64,000 bases of DNA from Herbiconiux solani NBRC 106740 (GCF_001571005.1 NZ_BCST01000003.1:186001-250000); one strand, 5' to 3'. Numbered from the stretch's first letter, positions 51,721 to 61,667 are shown. Program-made: numbers and translations. The notes: a model not told the origin generated them from the sequence alone.

Positions 51721-52296
51721 ATGACTTCAGACACCATCACCCCCGAGAACCCCACCCCCGCCGCGGATACCGACGCCGCCACTCCCGACGCCACCACCGG
51801 CCCCCAGCTGCCCGCGGCCACCACCACTGCGATCCCGGTCGCATCGACCCCCGCCCTGCCCCAGACCGCGTGGGTCGGCGGCTACGGACAGCCGACGGCG
51901 TCCGCCCAGCAGACCGGATACGCCCAGCCTGGCGCGAACGGATCCTGGGCCGGCTACCCCCAACAGACCGCAGACCCCCGGCAGCCGACGTTCGTCGCGC
52001 CGCCCCAGCAGCCCACCGCTCCGCTGCAGCCCGCATCCGGTCCCGCCTACCTGCCGGTGCAGCCGCGTACGAACGTGCTCGGCATCCTCACCCTGGTCTT
52101 CGGCATCCTCGGCTTCGGGGTGGTTCCCGTGGTCACCGGGCACATCGCCCTCGGCCAGATCAAGCGCAGCGGCGAGGAGGGCCGCGGGCTCACGCTCGCC
52201 GGCCTGATCCTGGGCTACGTCACGGTCGCCGGCTGGCTGCTCGTCGCCCTGTTCTGGATCGGTGCCTTCGGCGTAGCCATCCTCGCCGGCCGCTGA
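51721..52296 (+). CDS. DUF4190 domain membrane protein
   Basis: This 191-residue protein has a long Pro/Gln/Thr-rich N-terminal region (about 115 residues, YGQP-like repeats) and two C-terminal spans: NVLGILTLVFGILGFGVVPVV then the DUF4190 loop IALGQIKRSGEEGRGLTLAGLILG and a second span. Family function is unknown. No ribosome site precedes the ATG, so a leaderless start is possible. It precedes the third inverted repeat and the convergent DUF2207 gene. Confidence 0.78.
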   Translation: MTSDTITPENPTPAADTDAATPDATTGPQLPAATTTAIPVASTPALPQTAWVGGYGQPTASAQQTGYAQPGANGSWAGYPQQTADPRQPTFVAPPQQPTAPLQPASGPAYLPVQPRTNVLGILTLVFGILGFGVVPVVTGHIALGQIKRSGEEGRGLTLAGLILGYVTVAGWLLVALFWIGAFGVAILAGR

Positions 52297-52330
52297 CCCG
52301 GTGGGGACGGCACTCGCCCACCCACCCCCC

Positions 52331-52390
52331 TCGCCGAGAAGTCACTTTCACGTCCATAACCCCCGGTTTGCACGTAAAGGTGACTTCTCG
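52331..52390. repeat. 60-bp dispersed inverted repeat, copy 3
   Basis: The left arm is identical to copies 1 and 2. The right arm CGTAAAGGTGACTTCTCGGC differs from copy 1 at one base. Here flanking CCCCTC/GAGGGG extends the stem to about 72 bases. It lies between the convergent DUF4190 and DUF2207 genes. Confidence 0.9.
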
Positions 52391-52478
52391 GCGAGGGGAG
52401 TGGGGCGAGGGCCCGCGTGGTGGGTGGAGCGGGTCGGGAGTGGCGGGGGTGTGGAGTTCGGGAATGCGGTGGGCGGGG

Positions 52479-54425
52479 TCAGACGCCGCCGCCACCACCG
52501 CCGCCACCGCCACCGCCCGAGAAACCGCCGCCACCCGAGAAACCGCTCGAGCTGCTCGACGAACTGCCCGAGTAGGCCGAGGCCGACGTGGACGACAGGG
52601 ACGAGATGGCCGAGGCGAAAAGGTAGGCGTTGAACACGTCTCCACCGCCGTACCAGTCGGGCCGGCTGCCGAGGCTCTCGTAGTAGGTGCCGAGCACCTT
52701 CGCCCACTCCGACTCGAGATCGAGCAGCACGGCGTACGGCAGCAGCTTCTCGTAGAGCTTCACGACCTGACCCCAGTCGGGCGCGTTCACCCCCGTGCGC
52801 AGCGCCCCCTCGGGGCTCTGCAGCACTCGGAAACGCTCCTCCTCGGCCCACTTCACGTACATCTCGATGCCCTCGATGTAGTCGCGCAGCTCGGCGCCCT
52901 TCGCGGTCAGCGGCGACCGGAACGCCGTCGCGAACACCACGATCACCGAGATCACGGCCGGGAACATCAGGATGACCGGAAGCCCCGACCCGAGCTCGGC
53001 GTCGGCCGACTGGGTGCCCGCGCCGATCGAGATCACGGCGAGCACGAACGCAGCGATCAACAGGAGGGCCCCGGTTCCCCGGATGCCCGACTTGAGATAG
53101 CCCTCGGCGAACGCCCGCTTTCGCGTCGCCTGCAGCACGGCGTAGACCTGCTTCGCCAGGGCGCTGTCGTTCTTCTTCAGCTCTCGGACTGACCCCGCCT
53201 GCAGGCCGTCCCCGAACAGCGCCTGCGCGAGGGAGACCTCGGCAGGGTTCAGGCCCTGGGCCGTGAGCAATCGCAGCACGTAGACCGTCTTCGACGAGAA
53301 GACCCCCGGCTCCTCCTGCTCGACGATCTGGATGTTGTGCCGCACCGCGTAGTCGACGAAGGATGCGGCCGCAGCCCGCGTGGTGCGCTTGGTGACGTCC
53401 GCCGCGATCAGCAGGTCGGCGTCGCGCGGCGGGGTGAACTCGGGGACGATGACGGGGCGACCCGGCGCATCCCGCAACCGCGTGACGCGGTAGACGATCG
53501 CGAGGACCGCGGTCGCCACGGCCAGCAGGAGGGCAATCAGCTGCACCCAGCTCGACACCGCCGAGAGGTACGAGGTGTCGGGTTCGACGAAGGTACCGGG
53601 CCGGAACGCGATGCCGATCGTCACGTTCTCACCCGCCGCGAGGTCGGTGGCGCGGCTGCTGAATACGGCTGAGCCGTCAGCCCCGTCGGCCCGGGTGATC
53701 TCGCACTGCGCGCTCGACCCCTCGCTGCCGACGAAGCAGCCCGTGCTGCCGGTGAGCGCTCCGACCAGCGCCGGAGCCACGGTGGTCGTCGTGGTGTGCA
53801 CCGTGAAGGGCTGGCGCCAGAGTGTGCCGTTCGTGTCCCAGTAGAACTCGTCGTCGTCGGTGTTGTCGAAGTAGGCCGTGACGTCGGTCTGACGGTAGGT
53901 GAGCACGTAGGTCTGCTCGCCGTGCACGAAGTCGGGATCGGCACTCGTCACGATGAGGTTCTCGTCGTCGGTATCGGTCGTATACGGCCGTGGATTGCCG
54001 GAGCCGTCGGTCACCGATACCAGCGTGAGGTCGGTCGAGTGGCCCTTGTAGCGCTCGGGGATCGCCCGCTGGATGCCGTGGTTCTGATCGGCGTCGGGGA
54101 AGCGGGCGACGAAGGTCTCGACCGTGGTCAAGGTCGAGCGGCCATCACCGTCGATGCCGAGGTCGTACTGACCGTCGAAGGATTCGAACGTGAAGTCGTT
54201 GACGTCGCCGGGCTCCTCGGCGAGCGCGCCCACCGAACCGGCACCAGCCGGCACGACGGATTCGCCAGCGCCAGCGACCGAAGTCGCCGCACCCGAGCTC
54301 GCAGCCACCGCCGGGATCGCCGCACCGAACACGGCACCGCCCAGCACCCCCCCGAGCGCGAGCAGCCCCGCCACCGCCACCCGCACGATCGCCGAGCCCC
54401 GCCCCTCTCGCCTGCTTCTGCTCAT
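52479..54425 (-). CDS. DUF2207 domain-containing membrane protein
   Basis: This 648-residue protein starts with a signal-like segment (residues about 12-45). It then has the extracytoplasmic DUF2207 domain (HGIQRAIPERYKG, TYVLTYRQTDVTAYFDNTDDDEFYW), a central span, a cytoplasmic segment and two further spans. The C-terminus is Ser-rich then Gly-rich (SGGGGFSGGGGG), the usual tail of these YciQ-like proteins. Function is unknown. ATG 54425 gives the family N-terminus; GAAG lies upstream. Confidence 0.88.
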   Translation of the reverse strand: MSRSRREGRGSAIVRVAVAGLLALGGVLGGAVFGAAIPAVAASSGAATSVAGAGESVVPAGAGSVGALAEEPGDVNDFTFESFDGQYDLGIDGDGRSTLTTVETFVARFPDADQNHGIQRAIPERYKGHSTDLTLVSVTDGSGNPRPYTTDTDDENLIVTSADPDFVHGEQTYVLTYRQTDVTAYFDNTDDDEFYWDTNGTLWRQPFTVHTTTTTVAPALVGALTGSTGCFVGSEGSSAQCEITRADGADGSAVFSSRATDLAAGENVTIGIAFRPGTFVEPDTSYLSAVSSWVQLIALLLAVATAVLAIVYRVTRLRDAPGRPVIVPEFTPPRDADLLIAADVTKRTTRAAAASFVDYAVRHNIQIVEQEEPGVFSSKTVYVLRLLTAQGLNPAEVSLAQALFGDGLQAGSVRELKKNDSALAKQVYAVLQATRKRAFAEGYLKSGIRGTGALLLIAAFVLAVISIGAGTQSADAELGSGLPVILMFPAVISVIVVFATAFRSPLTAKGAELRDYIEGIEMYVKWAEEERFRVLQSPEGALRTGVNAPDWGQVVKLYEKLLPYAVLLDLESEWAKVLGTYYESLGSRPDWYGGGDVFNAYLFASAISSLSSTSASAYSGSSSSSSSGFSGGGGFSGGGGGGGGGGGV

Positions 54426-54499
54426 GGGCTTCACTCTAGCCACGGCTCCCGACATTGCGGAGGAATGCTCACCCGAACTCATCCGGGACCCATCCCCGC

Positions 54500-55306
54500 T
54501 CAGCCCGCCGCCACCAGCGAGCCCCCGAGCGGCTCGCCGGAGGTGCGGCTGAAGAAGCAGGAGTAGCGGCGGTCACCGGCGCTCCAGGCCGCCGCGTCCG
54601 CCGGGTAGGAGGCCTGCCACTGCACGTCGGGCAGCGCACCCGCGGCGTCGTAGGCAAGGGCGGTCGGCGCCGTGCAGAGCAGGTTGAGCCGCGAGACCAG
54701 CTCGGCCTCGCCGGGGTACGCGGCAGCGGCATCCTCGGCGAAGAGCCCGGTCGAGACCAGCTGGGCCGTGTGGGCGGATGCGCAGTCGACGACCGTGAAC
54801 CGCTGCTCCCAGGGCGAGGTGAAGCCGGTGAAGCACTCGCCTCCGCCCAGCTCGTCCCACTCGTGCACCCCCGGAGCAGCCGGCCCGGCCGGCACCGCGT
54901 CGGCCCCGGTGCTCGCCGCGGCACCTGTGGCACCTGCGGCCGGGGTCGGCGAAGCGGATGCGGCGGGAGCGGGTGTGAGGGTGGGCGTGGCGGTCGGCAC
55001 GGCCGATTCGGATGCGGTGGCCGTCGGCGCGGTCGACACCAGCGACCGGCCGGTCACCCCGCCCTGCCCGATCCGCATCCCGATGAAGAACAGCGCGACC
55101 ACGACCGCCAGCCCGACTGCGGCCGCCGCGATCACGAGCGCGCGGGGCTTCGAGCGCTCACGCGCCGCGGCGCCGGAAGCGCCATCTGCGCCGCGACCGC
55201 CAGCACCCGGGCCGGCGCCGGCGCCGGAATCCGCACCGCCACCCGCGGCACCAGGCCCCGGCACAACGCCGCCGCCCGACCCACCCGCCGCGTCAGCCAC
55301 CGTCAC
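54500..55306 (-). CDS. septum-formation family protein
   Basis: This 268-residue protein has a 50-residue Gly/Ala-rich cytoplasmic stretch, one span (ALVIAAAAVGLAVVVALFFIG, about residues 56-76) and an external Pro/Ala/Thr linker followed by a septum_form domain: HEWDELGGGECFTGFTS, VVDCASAHTAQLVSTGLF and a final CFFSRTSGEPLGGSL. Four conserved cysteines suggest disulfides. The GTG start overlaps the pyrE stop (GTGA). The family name comes from actinobacterial proteins; the exact role is not clear. Confidence 0.82.
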   Translation of the reverse strand: MTVADAAGGSGGGVVPGPGAAGGGADSGAGAGPGAGGRGADGASGAAARERSKPRALVIAAAAVGLAVVVALFFIGMRIGQGGVTGRSLVSTAPTATASESAVPTATPTLTPAPAASASPTPAAGATGAAASTGADAVPAGPAAPGVHEWDELGGGECFTGFTSPWEQRFTVVDCASAHTAQLVSTGLFAEDAAAAYPGEAELVSRLNLLCTAPTALAYDAAGALPDVQWQASYPADAAAWSAGDRRYSCFFSRTSGEPLGGSLVAAG

Positions 55307-55851
55307 TCCAGCCCGAGGTCCGCCAGCCCGATCGCGTAGTGGTACGGGTACCCGGCCTCCTCGATGCGCTCGCCCGCGCCGGTGGCCCGGTCGACCACCA
55401 CGGCCACGCCGACGACGATCGCGCCGGCTTTCTCGAGCGCGGTGATCGCGGCGAGCGGCGATCCACCGGTGGTCGAGGTGTCCTCGAGCACGATCACGCG
55501 CTTGCCGGCGACGTCCGGGCCCTCCACCTGGCGACCGCGACCGTGGTCCTTCGGCTCCTTGCGCACCACGAACGCGTCGTACGCCAGGCCGCGGGCGGCA
55601 CCCTGGTGCAGCACCGCGGAGGCGATCGGGTCGGCGCCCATCGTGAGGCCGCCCACCGCATCCACGTTCTTGATGCCCGCGATGAGGTCGAGCATGACCT
55701 GGCCGATCAGCGGGGCGACGCGGTGGTCGAGCGAGACCTTGCGCAGGTCGACGTAGTACGACGCCTTCTTGCCGCTCGTGAGCGTGAAATCGCCGTGGAA
55801 GACGGCATCGGACTTGATGTACTCGATGAGTTGGCTGCGCGCGTCGGTCAC
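55303..55851 (-). CDS. pyrE: orotate phosphoribosyltransferase
   Basis: This 182-residue enzyme transfers ribose phosphate from PRPP to orotate. It has LTSGKKASYYVDLRKV, the flexible-loop KEPKDHGRGRQVEG and the PRPP-binding motif VIVLEDTSTTGGS. The length is normal for the short class. It is the first of a two-gene unit with the septum-formation gene, which is not pathway related. Confidence 0.95.
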   Translation of the reverse strand: MTDARSQLIEYIKSDAVFHGDFTLTSGKKASYYVDLRKVSLDHRVAPLIGQVMLDLIAGIKNVDAVGGLTMGADPIASAVLHQGAARGLAYDAFVVRKEPKDHGRGRQVEGPDVAGKRVIVLEDTSTTGGSPLAAITALEKAGAIVVGVAVVVDRATGAGERIEEAGYPYHYAIGLADLGLE

Positions 55852-55908
55852 GTGCCGAGTCTACCGGGGGCCGTGCGGCGCGCTTCGGGATGGCGAAGCG
55901 CCGTTACC

Positions 55909-56841
55909 TCACTCCCCCGCGGCCAAAAACTCCTTCAGCGACTCCGCCCCCCGCCCCGTCAGCCGCTCGACGTCGTCGCTCACCCAGGCGAGTTCGCCCG
56001 ACGCGATCGCCGTGTACGTGCTCACCCACGCCTCGACCTGCCAGGCCGGAGCCCCGTAGTGCGCGCGTGAGGCGTAGGCCTCGTCGAGCGTCTCGTCGAC
56101 GAACTCGATCTGCCCGCGCGACCCGTCGGCGCTCAGCACCCCGGCGACCTCGAGCAGACTGAGCGCCTCGGGCCCGGTGAGGTCGTAGGTCGCGGCGCGA
56201 TGGGCGGCCGGATCCCGCAGGGTGTCCTGCAGCACAGCGGATGCCGACCGGGCCACGTCGGCCCGCGTCACCGAGGCGAGCCGTCCGTCGCCGGCGGGGC
56301 CGCGGATCACGCCGTCCTCGTCGGCCAGCATCGGCAGGAAGTCGGTGTAGAGGTTGTCGCGCAGGAAGGTGAACCCCATGCCCGAGTCGCGGATCGCCTG
56401 CTCGGTGGCGAAGTGGTCGCGACCCAGCGTGAAGACGGAGTCGGGCGCCGCGGCGAGGAACGAGGTGTAGACGACGTGCCGCACCCCGGCCGCGGCCGCT
56501 GCCGCGATGAACGAGCGGTGCTCGGCGACGCGGTCCTCGTTCTCGGCGGCCGAGACCATGAAGAGCAGCTCGACCCCTTCGAGGGCGTGGCGCGCGGCCT
56601 CCTCAGCCGAGTACTCGGCGACGGCGATCTCGACGGTGGGAGTGGATCCGTCCTGCGCGTCGCCCAGCTCGGGCGCCCTGGTGGCATCGCGCACGACGAG
56701 GCGCAACGGGATGCCGGCGTCCGACAGCATCCTGGCCACCCGCCCGCCGACCGCGCCGGTCGAACCCGTGACGGCGACGGGCGCAGTACCGGGCTGGTTC
56801 TCGCTCGCCCCACCCGCGGTCTCGTTCGTGATTTCGCTCAT
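55909..56841 (-). CDS. NmrA-like NAD(P)-binding oxidoreductase (SDR-atypical)
   Basis: This 310-residue protein has the Rossmann motif VTGSTGAVGGRVARML near residue 24 and further NmrA-type elements: RLVVRDATRAPELGD, GVRHVVYTSFLAAAPDS, FLRDNLYTDFLPML and a C-terminal QVEAWVSTYTAIASGEL. Members act as quinone reductases or redox sensors without a classical YxxxK. The start at 56841 is preceded by GGAGG some 14 bases away. Its neighbour, BrkB, is not functionally linked. Confidence 0.83.
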   Translation of the reverse strand: MSEITNETAGGASENQPGTAPVAVTGSTGAVGGRVARMLSDAGIPLRLVVRDATRAPELGDAQDGSTPTVEIAVAEYSAEEAARHALEGVELLFMVSAAENEDRVAEHRSFIAAAAAAGVRHVVYTSFLAAAPDSVFTLGRDHFATEQAIRDSGMGFTFLRDNLYTDFLPMLADEDGVIRGPAGDGRLASVTRADVARSASAVLQDTLRDPAAHRAATYDLTGPEALSLLEVAGVLSADGSRGQIEFVDETLDEAYASRAHYGAPAWQVEAWVSTYTAIASGELAWVSDDVERLTGRGAESLKEFLAAGE

Positions 56842-56848
56842 GCCCCGA

Positions 56849-58135
56849 TCATCCTCCGTCCGACGGGTCCGACGCATCCGACGAACGGCTGAACGCGGAA
56901 CTGCTGAACGCGGAACGACTGAACGCCGCATCGCCGCCCGCGAGCGTCGCCAGCTCCTCCCGCGCCGCATCCCGCCGCCACTTCGCGGCCGGCCGCCGGA
57001 AGAACGTCGCCGTGCGGTACTCCTCCTCGGCCGCGCGCAGCCGCACCTCGGCCGCGAGGAGCAGGGCGTCGCGCTCGAGGGCCGCGCGCTCGGCGACCGT
57101 GGGTTCGTAGAGGCGCTCGTGCCTGTCCTCGGCCGCGACGGCGATCCAGGATGCGGCGACCAGCGTGACCACACTCGTGATCCTGAACCAGAGCAGCAGC
57201 GCGATGAACACCACGAAGGTCGACAGCAGCGGGTTCTGCGTGGCGCCGTCCAGCAGCCGGCTGCCGAGCACCTGGAGGAGCGCATGCCCTGCCCCGCCCA
57301 GCAGCGACCCCACCGCCATCCGCCGCACCGTCAGCCGCGCGCCGGCGAGGAACCGGAACATCACCATCAGCGCCCCGACGTCGATCGCGAACACGACCAG
57401 CAGGCTGATCACGGTGACGAGCGCGCGGGTCCAGTCGTGCGAGGTGACGCCGACGAGGCCGAGCAGCCAGTCGATCGCCGAGGTGCTGATCACACTGAGG
57501 ACGGCCGCCGCGAACAGCACCACACCCAGCAGCAGCGAGACGACGAGGTCGCGCGCCTTCAGGTAGAGGTAGGCCCGCCGGTCGCGCGGCATGCCGAAGA
57601 TCGTGCGCACGGCGATGCGGGAGTAGGTGATCCAGCCGATCGCCGTCCAGACCAGCACGATCAGGGCGGCGATGCCGGTGATCGTGAGCACCGATCCGCT
57701 CGACTCCGCGACGCGGCGAAGGTCGTCGTCCTTGATGATGCCGTGCTCGCCGATCAGGCTCGGCACGTAGGTGTTGATCAGGCGCACGAGGGCGTCCATG
57801 GTCTCGCGCGACCCGGTCAGCCAGATGCCGGCGACCGCGAACACGATGTAGACGGCGGCGAACACGGCGAACAGCGCCTGGTAGCTCATGCCCGAACTGA
57901 GGATGAAGCCGTTGCCGGCGAGGAACCGGCGCCAGACCCGGGTCGGGAACAGGGCGAGGGTCTGCTGCGTGAGGTTCGTGACGCGGGCGATCGGCTCGTC
58001 GAACCGCTCCTGGATGCGCTGCTCGAGCCGGTCGCGGCGGTCGCGCAGGTTGGGCTGCTGCGGCCGGTCCGGGCGGTCGCGCGCGCCGTGCTGCTCGGGC
58101 GGCCGCGCTCCCTGTCCCCCCTCCGCCATGGCCAC
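56849..58135 (-). CDS. YihY/virulence-factor BrkB-family membrane protein
   Basis: This 428-residue protein has a 70-residue charged N-terminus, about six spans (residues about 75-325) with GNGFILSSGMSYQALFAVFAA and LWFRITSVVTLVAASWIAV, and a 90-residue charged C-terminus ending in short AFSRS/AFSSS repeats. The DNA at 56883-56930 shows tandem GAACGC-type repeats. The family's function is debated. It is followed within 8 bases by the NmrA gene. Confidence 0.9.
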   Translation of the reverse strand: MAMAEGGQGARPPEQHGARDRPDRPQQPNLRDRRDRLEQRIQERFDEPIARVTNLTQQTLALFPTRVWRRFLAGNGFILSSGMSYQALFAVFAAVYIVFAVAGIWLTGSRETMDALVRLINTYVPSLIGEHGIIKDDDLRRVAESSGSVLTITGIAALIVLVWTAIGWITYSRIAVRTIFGMPRDRRAYLYLKARDLVVSLLLGVVLFAAAVLSVISTSAIDWLLGLVGVTSHDWTRALVTVISLLVVFAIDVGALMVMFRFLAGARLTVRRMAVGSLLGGAGHALLQVLGSRLLDGATQNPLLSTFVVFIALLLWFRITSVVTLVAASWIAVAAEDRHERLYEPTVAERAALERDALLLAAEVRLRAAEEEYRTATFFRRPAAKWRRDAAREELATLAGGDAAFSRSAFSSSAFSRSSDASDPSDGG

Positions 58136-58184
58136 AGCCTACTGACGCGGATGCAGCGTCATCCGCCGCTGTTAGCGTTGCATC

Positions 58185-59024
58185 ATGCGTGTTGCCACCT
58201 GGAACGTGAACTCCATCCGTGCTCGAGTCGGCCGGGTCGTCGACTGGCTGGTGCGAGAGGACGTCGACGTGCTCGCCATGCAGGAGATCAAGTGCAAGGA
58301 GTCGCAGTTCCCGTTCGAGGCCTTCCAGGAGGCGGGCTACGAGGTCGTGCTGCACGGCCTCAACCAGTGGAACGGCGTCGCCTTCGCCAGCCGCCTGCCG
58401 ATGCACGAGGTGACGAACACGTTCACCGGGATGCCCGGCTTCGGCAAGGTGCTCGACGACGGATCGCTGCCACAGGAGGCCCGCGCCCTCGGCGTCACGG
58501 TCGACGGCGTGCGGCTCTGGAGCCTCTACGTGCCGAACGGCCGCGCGCTCGACGACCCGCACTACACCTACAAGCTGGCCTGGCTGCACGAGCTCGCCGA
58601 GCAGACCCGCTCGTGGATCGCCGCCGACCCCGCGCAGCCGCTCGCCCTGATGGGCGACTGGAACATCGCTCCGCTCGACACCGACGTCTGGGACCGCTCG
58701 GTCTTCGAGGGCTCCACGCACGTCTCGGTGCCCGAACGCGCGGCCTTCGCCGAGTTCGAGGCTCTCGGGCTGGCCGACGTCGTGCGCCCGCTGGTGCCCA
58801 CGGGCTACACCTACTGGGACTACAAGCAGCTCCGCTTCCCGCGCAACGAGGGGATGCGGATCGACTTCATCATGGGCTCGCCCGCCTTCGCCGACCTGGT
58901 CACCTCGGCGCGCATCGACCGCGATGAGCGCAAGGGCGATGCCCCCTCGGACCACGTGCCGGTGGTCGTCGACCTCGAGCTCGCCCCCGAGGACGACGAC
59001 GACCGCCCCATGATCTTCGGCTGA
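58185..59024 (+). CDS. xthA: exodeoxyribonuclease III
   Basis: This 279-residue AP endonuclease/exonuclease of base-excision repair has [14 protein letters not shown], the metal-binding Glu in [26 protein letters not shown] (Asp and Asn) and the Asp/His pair in SDHVPVV. The length is normal. The start is the ATG at 58185. It is divergent from the BrkB gene. A 7-bp stem (58147-58166) lies in the shared gap. Confidence 0.95.
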   Translation: MRVATWNVNSIRARVGRVVDWLVREDVDVLAMQEIKCKESQFPFEAFQEAGYEVVLHGLNQWNGVAFASRLPMHEVTNTFTGMPGFGKVLDDGSLPQEARALGVTVDGVRLWSLYVPNGRALDDPHYTYKLAWLHELAEQTRSWIAADPAQPLALMGDWNIAPLDTDVWDRSVFEGSTHVSVPERAAFAEFEALGLADVVRPLVPTGYTYWDYKQLRFPRNEGMRIDFIMGSPAFADLVTSARIDRDERKGDAPSDHVPVVVDLELAPEDDDDRPMIFG

Positions 59025-59107
59025 CCCGAACGCCCGATCCGGGCACTGTCCGCTTCAGGGCACGGAGCGGGGGCGCTTCCCGCGCCATGGACGTCACCGG
59101 ATGCGTG

Positions 59108-59114
59108 TATAGAT
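59108..59114 (+). promoter_or_regulatory. possible leaderless promoter -10 (TATAGAT)
   Basis: TATAGAT lies 5 bases before the permease ATG at 59120, so a transcript starting about 7 bases later would begin at the start codon. A GGAG immediately before the ATG is too close for ribosome binding. No good -35 is seen. Confidence 0.4.
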
Positions 59115-59119
59115 GGAGC

Positions 59120-61144
59120 ATGTCCACTCCGACGGTCGGCGCCGGTTCGCCGTTGACGCCCGGCCAACCCTGGCCTGACGCCCCTCAGAAGCGCTCGCGC
59201 CTGCGCACCTGGCTGACCGACGGGCTGACCGACAACACCGGCCGGCACCCCGGCCCGGGAGCCGCCAAGCCCGAGAAGACGCACTCCTGGTGGCGCGTGA
59301 TGTGCCTCACAGGTGTCGACTACTTCTCGACCCTCGGCTACCAGCCCGCGATCGCCGCCCTCGCGGCCGGCCTGATCTCGCCCTTCGCGACGATCGTGCT
59401 CGTGCTGCTGACACTCCTCGGCGCCCTGCCGGTCTACCGCCGAGTGGCCCGCGAGAGCTACCGCGGCGAGGGTTCGATCGCCATGCTCGAGAAGCTGCTC
59501 CCCTGGTGGGGCGGCAAACTGGTCGTGCTGGTGCTGCTCGGGTTCGCCGCCACCGACTTCATGATCACGATCACCCTCAGTGCAGCGGATGCGACGGCGC
59601 ACGCCATCGAGAACCCGTTCGCCCCGAGCTGGTTCGAGGGCAACCAGGTCATCATCACGCTCGTGCTGATCGCGGCACTGTCGGTCGTCTTCCTCCGCGG
59701 CTTCAAGGAGGCCATCAACATCGCGGTCGTGCTGGTCGCGGTGTTCCTCGTGCTGAACGCGATCGTCGTCGTCGTGAGCATCGCGCACGTCGCCGAGAAC
59801 ACCGTCGTGATCGACGACTGGTGGGCGGCGCTCTCCGCCGAACGCGGCAACCCGCTCGTCGTGGTCGGCATCGCCCTGATCGCCTTCCCGAAGCTCGCTC
59901 TCGGCCTCTCCGGTTTCGAGACCGGCGTCGCCGTGATGCCGCAGATCACCTCCGACCCCGCCAAGAAGGGCCCGGAGAAGGGCGAGACGACCGACGCGAC
60001 GGGGGTGCCGGTCGGCCGCATCCGCGGGGCGAAACGCCTGCTGACCACTGCCGCCGTCATCATGTCGGCGTTCCTGATCACGTCGAGCCTTGTCACCACC
60101 CTGCTCATCCCGCAGAAGGACTTCGAGGCCGGCGGGCCCGCCAACGGCCGCGCGCTGGCCTACCTGGCGCACCAGTTCCTGGGTGATGGATTCGGAACCG
60201 TCTACGACATAGCGACCATCTCCATCCTGTGGTTCGCCGGTGCATCCGCTCTCGCCGGCCTGCTCAACCTCGTGCCCCGCTACCTCCCGCGCTACGGCAT
60301 GGCCCCGCACTGGGCCGGTGCCGTGCGCCCGCTCGTGCTCGTGTTCACGGCCATCGCGGTGATCATCACGCTCGTGTTCCAGGCGAACGTGGATGCGCAG
60401 GCCGGCGCCTACGCGACCGGCGTGCTGGTGCTCATCACCTCCGCATCCGTCGCGGTCACGCTCTCGGCCGCGCGCAAGAAGCAGAAGGGCGCGACGATCG
60501 GGTTCGCCGTCGTGGCCGTGGTGTTCCTCTACACGACCGTGGCCAACGTGATCGAGCGGCCGGACGGCGTGCGGATCGCGGCCCTGTTCATCCTGGGCAT
60601 CATCGTCGTGTCGATCGTCTCGCGGGTGAACCGGTCGTTCCAGCTGCGCGCGACCTCGGTCACGCTCGACGCGCAGGCGCTCGACTTCGTGCTGACGGAT
60701 GCCGAGGAGTTCGACTCGGTGCGGATCATCGCGAACGAGGCCGACGACGGGTCGGCCGAGGAGTACCGGCAGAAGGTCGCCGAGGAGCGGCGCGACAGCG
60801 GGATCCCGCTCCGCACGCCCGTCATCTTCCTGGAGGTCTATCCCTCCGACTCGTCCGACTTCGAGGAGGACCTGGTCGTCGAGGGCGTCGCCGTGCACGG
60901 CTACCGGGTGCTGCGGGTGACCAGCGGTAACATCCCGAACACGATCGCGGCCGTGCTGCTCGAGATCCGCGACCTGACCGGGGTGGTGCCCGGCATCTAC
61001 TTCGAGTGGACCGAGGGGAGCCCGATCTCGAACATGTTCAAGTTCCTGGTCACGGGCACCGGCGAGGTCGCCCCGGTCACCCGCGAGGTGCTGCGGCGGG
61101 CGGAGAAGGATCGCCGGCACCGGCCGGACGTGCACGTCAGCTGA
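59120..61144 (+). CDS. APC-superfamily transporter, long C-terminal domain
   Basis: This 674-residue protein has a 55-residue N-terminus, about 12 spans (from [22 protein letters not shown] near residue 65 to residue 515) and a 150-residue soluble C-terminal domain ([36 protein letters not shown]). This layout occurs in actinobacterial amino-acid/potassium permeases of the APC superfamily. The substrate is not determined. The ATG at 59120 fits a leaderless start better than the ATG at 59087. Confidence 0.8.
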   Translation: MSTPTVGAGSPLTPGQPWPDAPQKRSRLRTWLTDGLTDNTGRHPGPGAAKPEKTHSWWRVMCLTGVDYFSTLGYQPAIAALAAGLISPFATIVLVLLTLLGALPVYRRVARESYRGEGSIAMLEKLLPWWGGKLVVLVLLGFAATDFMITITLSAADATAHAIENPFAPSWFEGNQVIITLVLIAALSVVFLRGFKEAINIAVVLVAVFLVLNAIVVVVSIAHVAENTVVIDDWWAALSAERGNPLVVVGIALIAFPKLALGLSGFETGVAVMPQITSDPAKKGPEKGETTDATGVPVGRIRGAKRLLTTAAVIMSAFLITSSLVTTLLIPQKDFEAGGPANGRALAYLAHQFLGDGFGTVYDIATISILWFAGASALAGLLNLVPRYLPRYGMAPHWAGAVRPLVLVFTAIAVIITLVFQANVDAQAGAYATGVLVLITSASVAVTLSAARKKQKGATIGFAVVAVVFLYTTVANVIERPDGVRIAALFILGIIVVSIVSRVNRSFQLRATSVTLDAQALDFVLTDAEEFDSVRIIANEADDGSAEEYRQKVAEERRDSGIPLRTPVIFLEVYPSDSSDFEEDLVVEGVAVHGYRVLRVTSGNIPNTIAAVLLEIRDLTGVVPGIYFEWTEGSPISNMFKFLVTGTGEVAPVTREVLRRAEKDRRHRPDVHVS

Positions 61145-61159
61145 ATGCGGGCTGAGGGT

Positions 61160-61185
61160 GGGAATCCTAGGCGGTCTGTGGCGTT
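61160..61185 (+). promoter_or_regulatory. SigR/SigH-type promoter of the thioredoxin gene
   Basis: GGGAAT (61160) and CGTT (61182-61185) are separated so that GGAAT and GTT stand 17 bases apart, matching the actinobacterial SigR/SigH thiol-stress consensus (GGGAAY-N17/18-CGTT). Transcription would begin near 61192, close to the ATG at 61195. Thioredoxin is a classic target of this sigma factor. Confidence 0.7.
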
Positions 61186-61194
61186 AATGAAGGT

Positions 61195-61608
61195 ATGTCC
61201 ACGAAGACTCTCACCATTGACAACCACGACGAGACCGTCGCCGACGGCATCGTCCTGATCGACTTCTGGGCCGACTGGTGCGGCCCCTGTAAGCAGTTCG
61301 CCCCGGTGTTCGAGAAGGCCTCCGACGAGCACGGCGACATCACGTTCGCCAAGGTCGACACGGAGGACCAGCAGCAGCTGGCCGCCTCGTACGGCATCAC
61401 CTCGATCCCCACGCTGGTCGGCTACCGCGACGGTATCCCGATCTTCGCCCAGCCCGGCGCCCTGCCCGGCCAGGTGCTCGAAGACGTCATCTCGCAGGTC
61501 CGCGCCCTCGACATGGAGGCCGTGAAGAAGGACTACGCCGAGGCCGTCGCCAAGCAGCAGGCCGTGGCCGAGGAGCAGCAGCCGCAGCAGCCGGCGGCTG
61601 AGGTCTAG
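61195..61608 (+). CDS. trxA: thioredoxin
   Basis: This 137-residue thioredoxin has the redox site WCGPC (Cys29, Cys32) and the cis-proline stretch SIPTLVGYRDG. A C-terminal extension of about 30 residues (AVAKQQAVAEEQQPQQPAAEV) is not part of the fold. It reduces cytoplasmic disulfides. A GAAGG lies 2-6 bases before the ATG and is partly lost if transcription starts near 61192. The cognate reductase is not in this window, apart from the atypical protein at 11290. Confidence 0.93.
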   Translation: MSTKTLTIDNHDETVADGIVLIDFWADWCGPCKQFAPVFEKASDEHGDITFAKVDTEDQQQLAASYGITSIPTLVGYRDGIPIFAQPGALPGQVLEDVISQVRALDMEAVKKDYAEAVAKQQAVAEEQQPQQPAAEV

Positions 61609-61624
61609 GCCTCGAGGCCTCGCA

Positions 61625-61667
61625 CACGAAAAGGGCGCCCACGTCAGGTGGGCGCCCTTTTTTCGTG
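61625..61667. terminator. strong bidirectional intrinsic terminator
   Basis: ACGAAAAGGGCGCCCAC and GTGGGCGCCCTTTTTTCGT form a long stem around GTCAG with A and T runs on both sides, between the convergent thioredoxin and FMN reductase genes. This is the clearest rho-independent terminator in the window. Confidence 0.92.

Noticed and set aside
58147-58166. GCGGATG/CATCCGC stem before xthA as an SOS or regulatory site
   Set aside because: It matches no LexA box and is built from the over-used GGATGC/GCATCC hexamers, so it is probably chance pairing.
58820-61135. 771-residue minus-strand frame opposite the APC transporter
   Set aside because: Highly Asp/Arg/His/Glu-biased sequence without domains; the opposite strand encodes a clear 12-span transporter.
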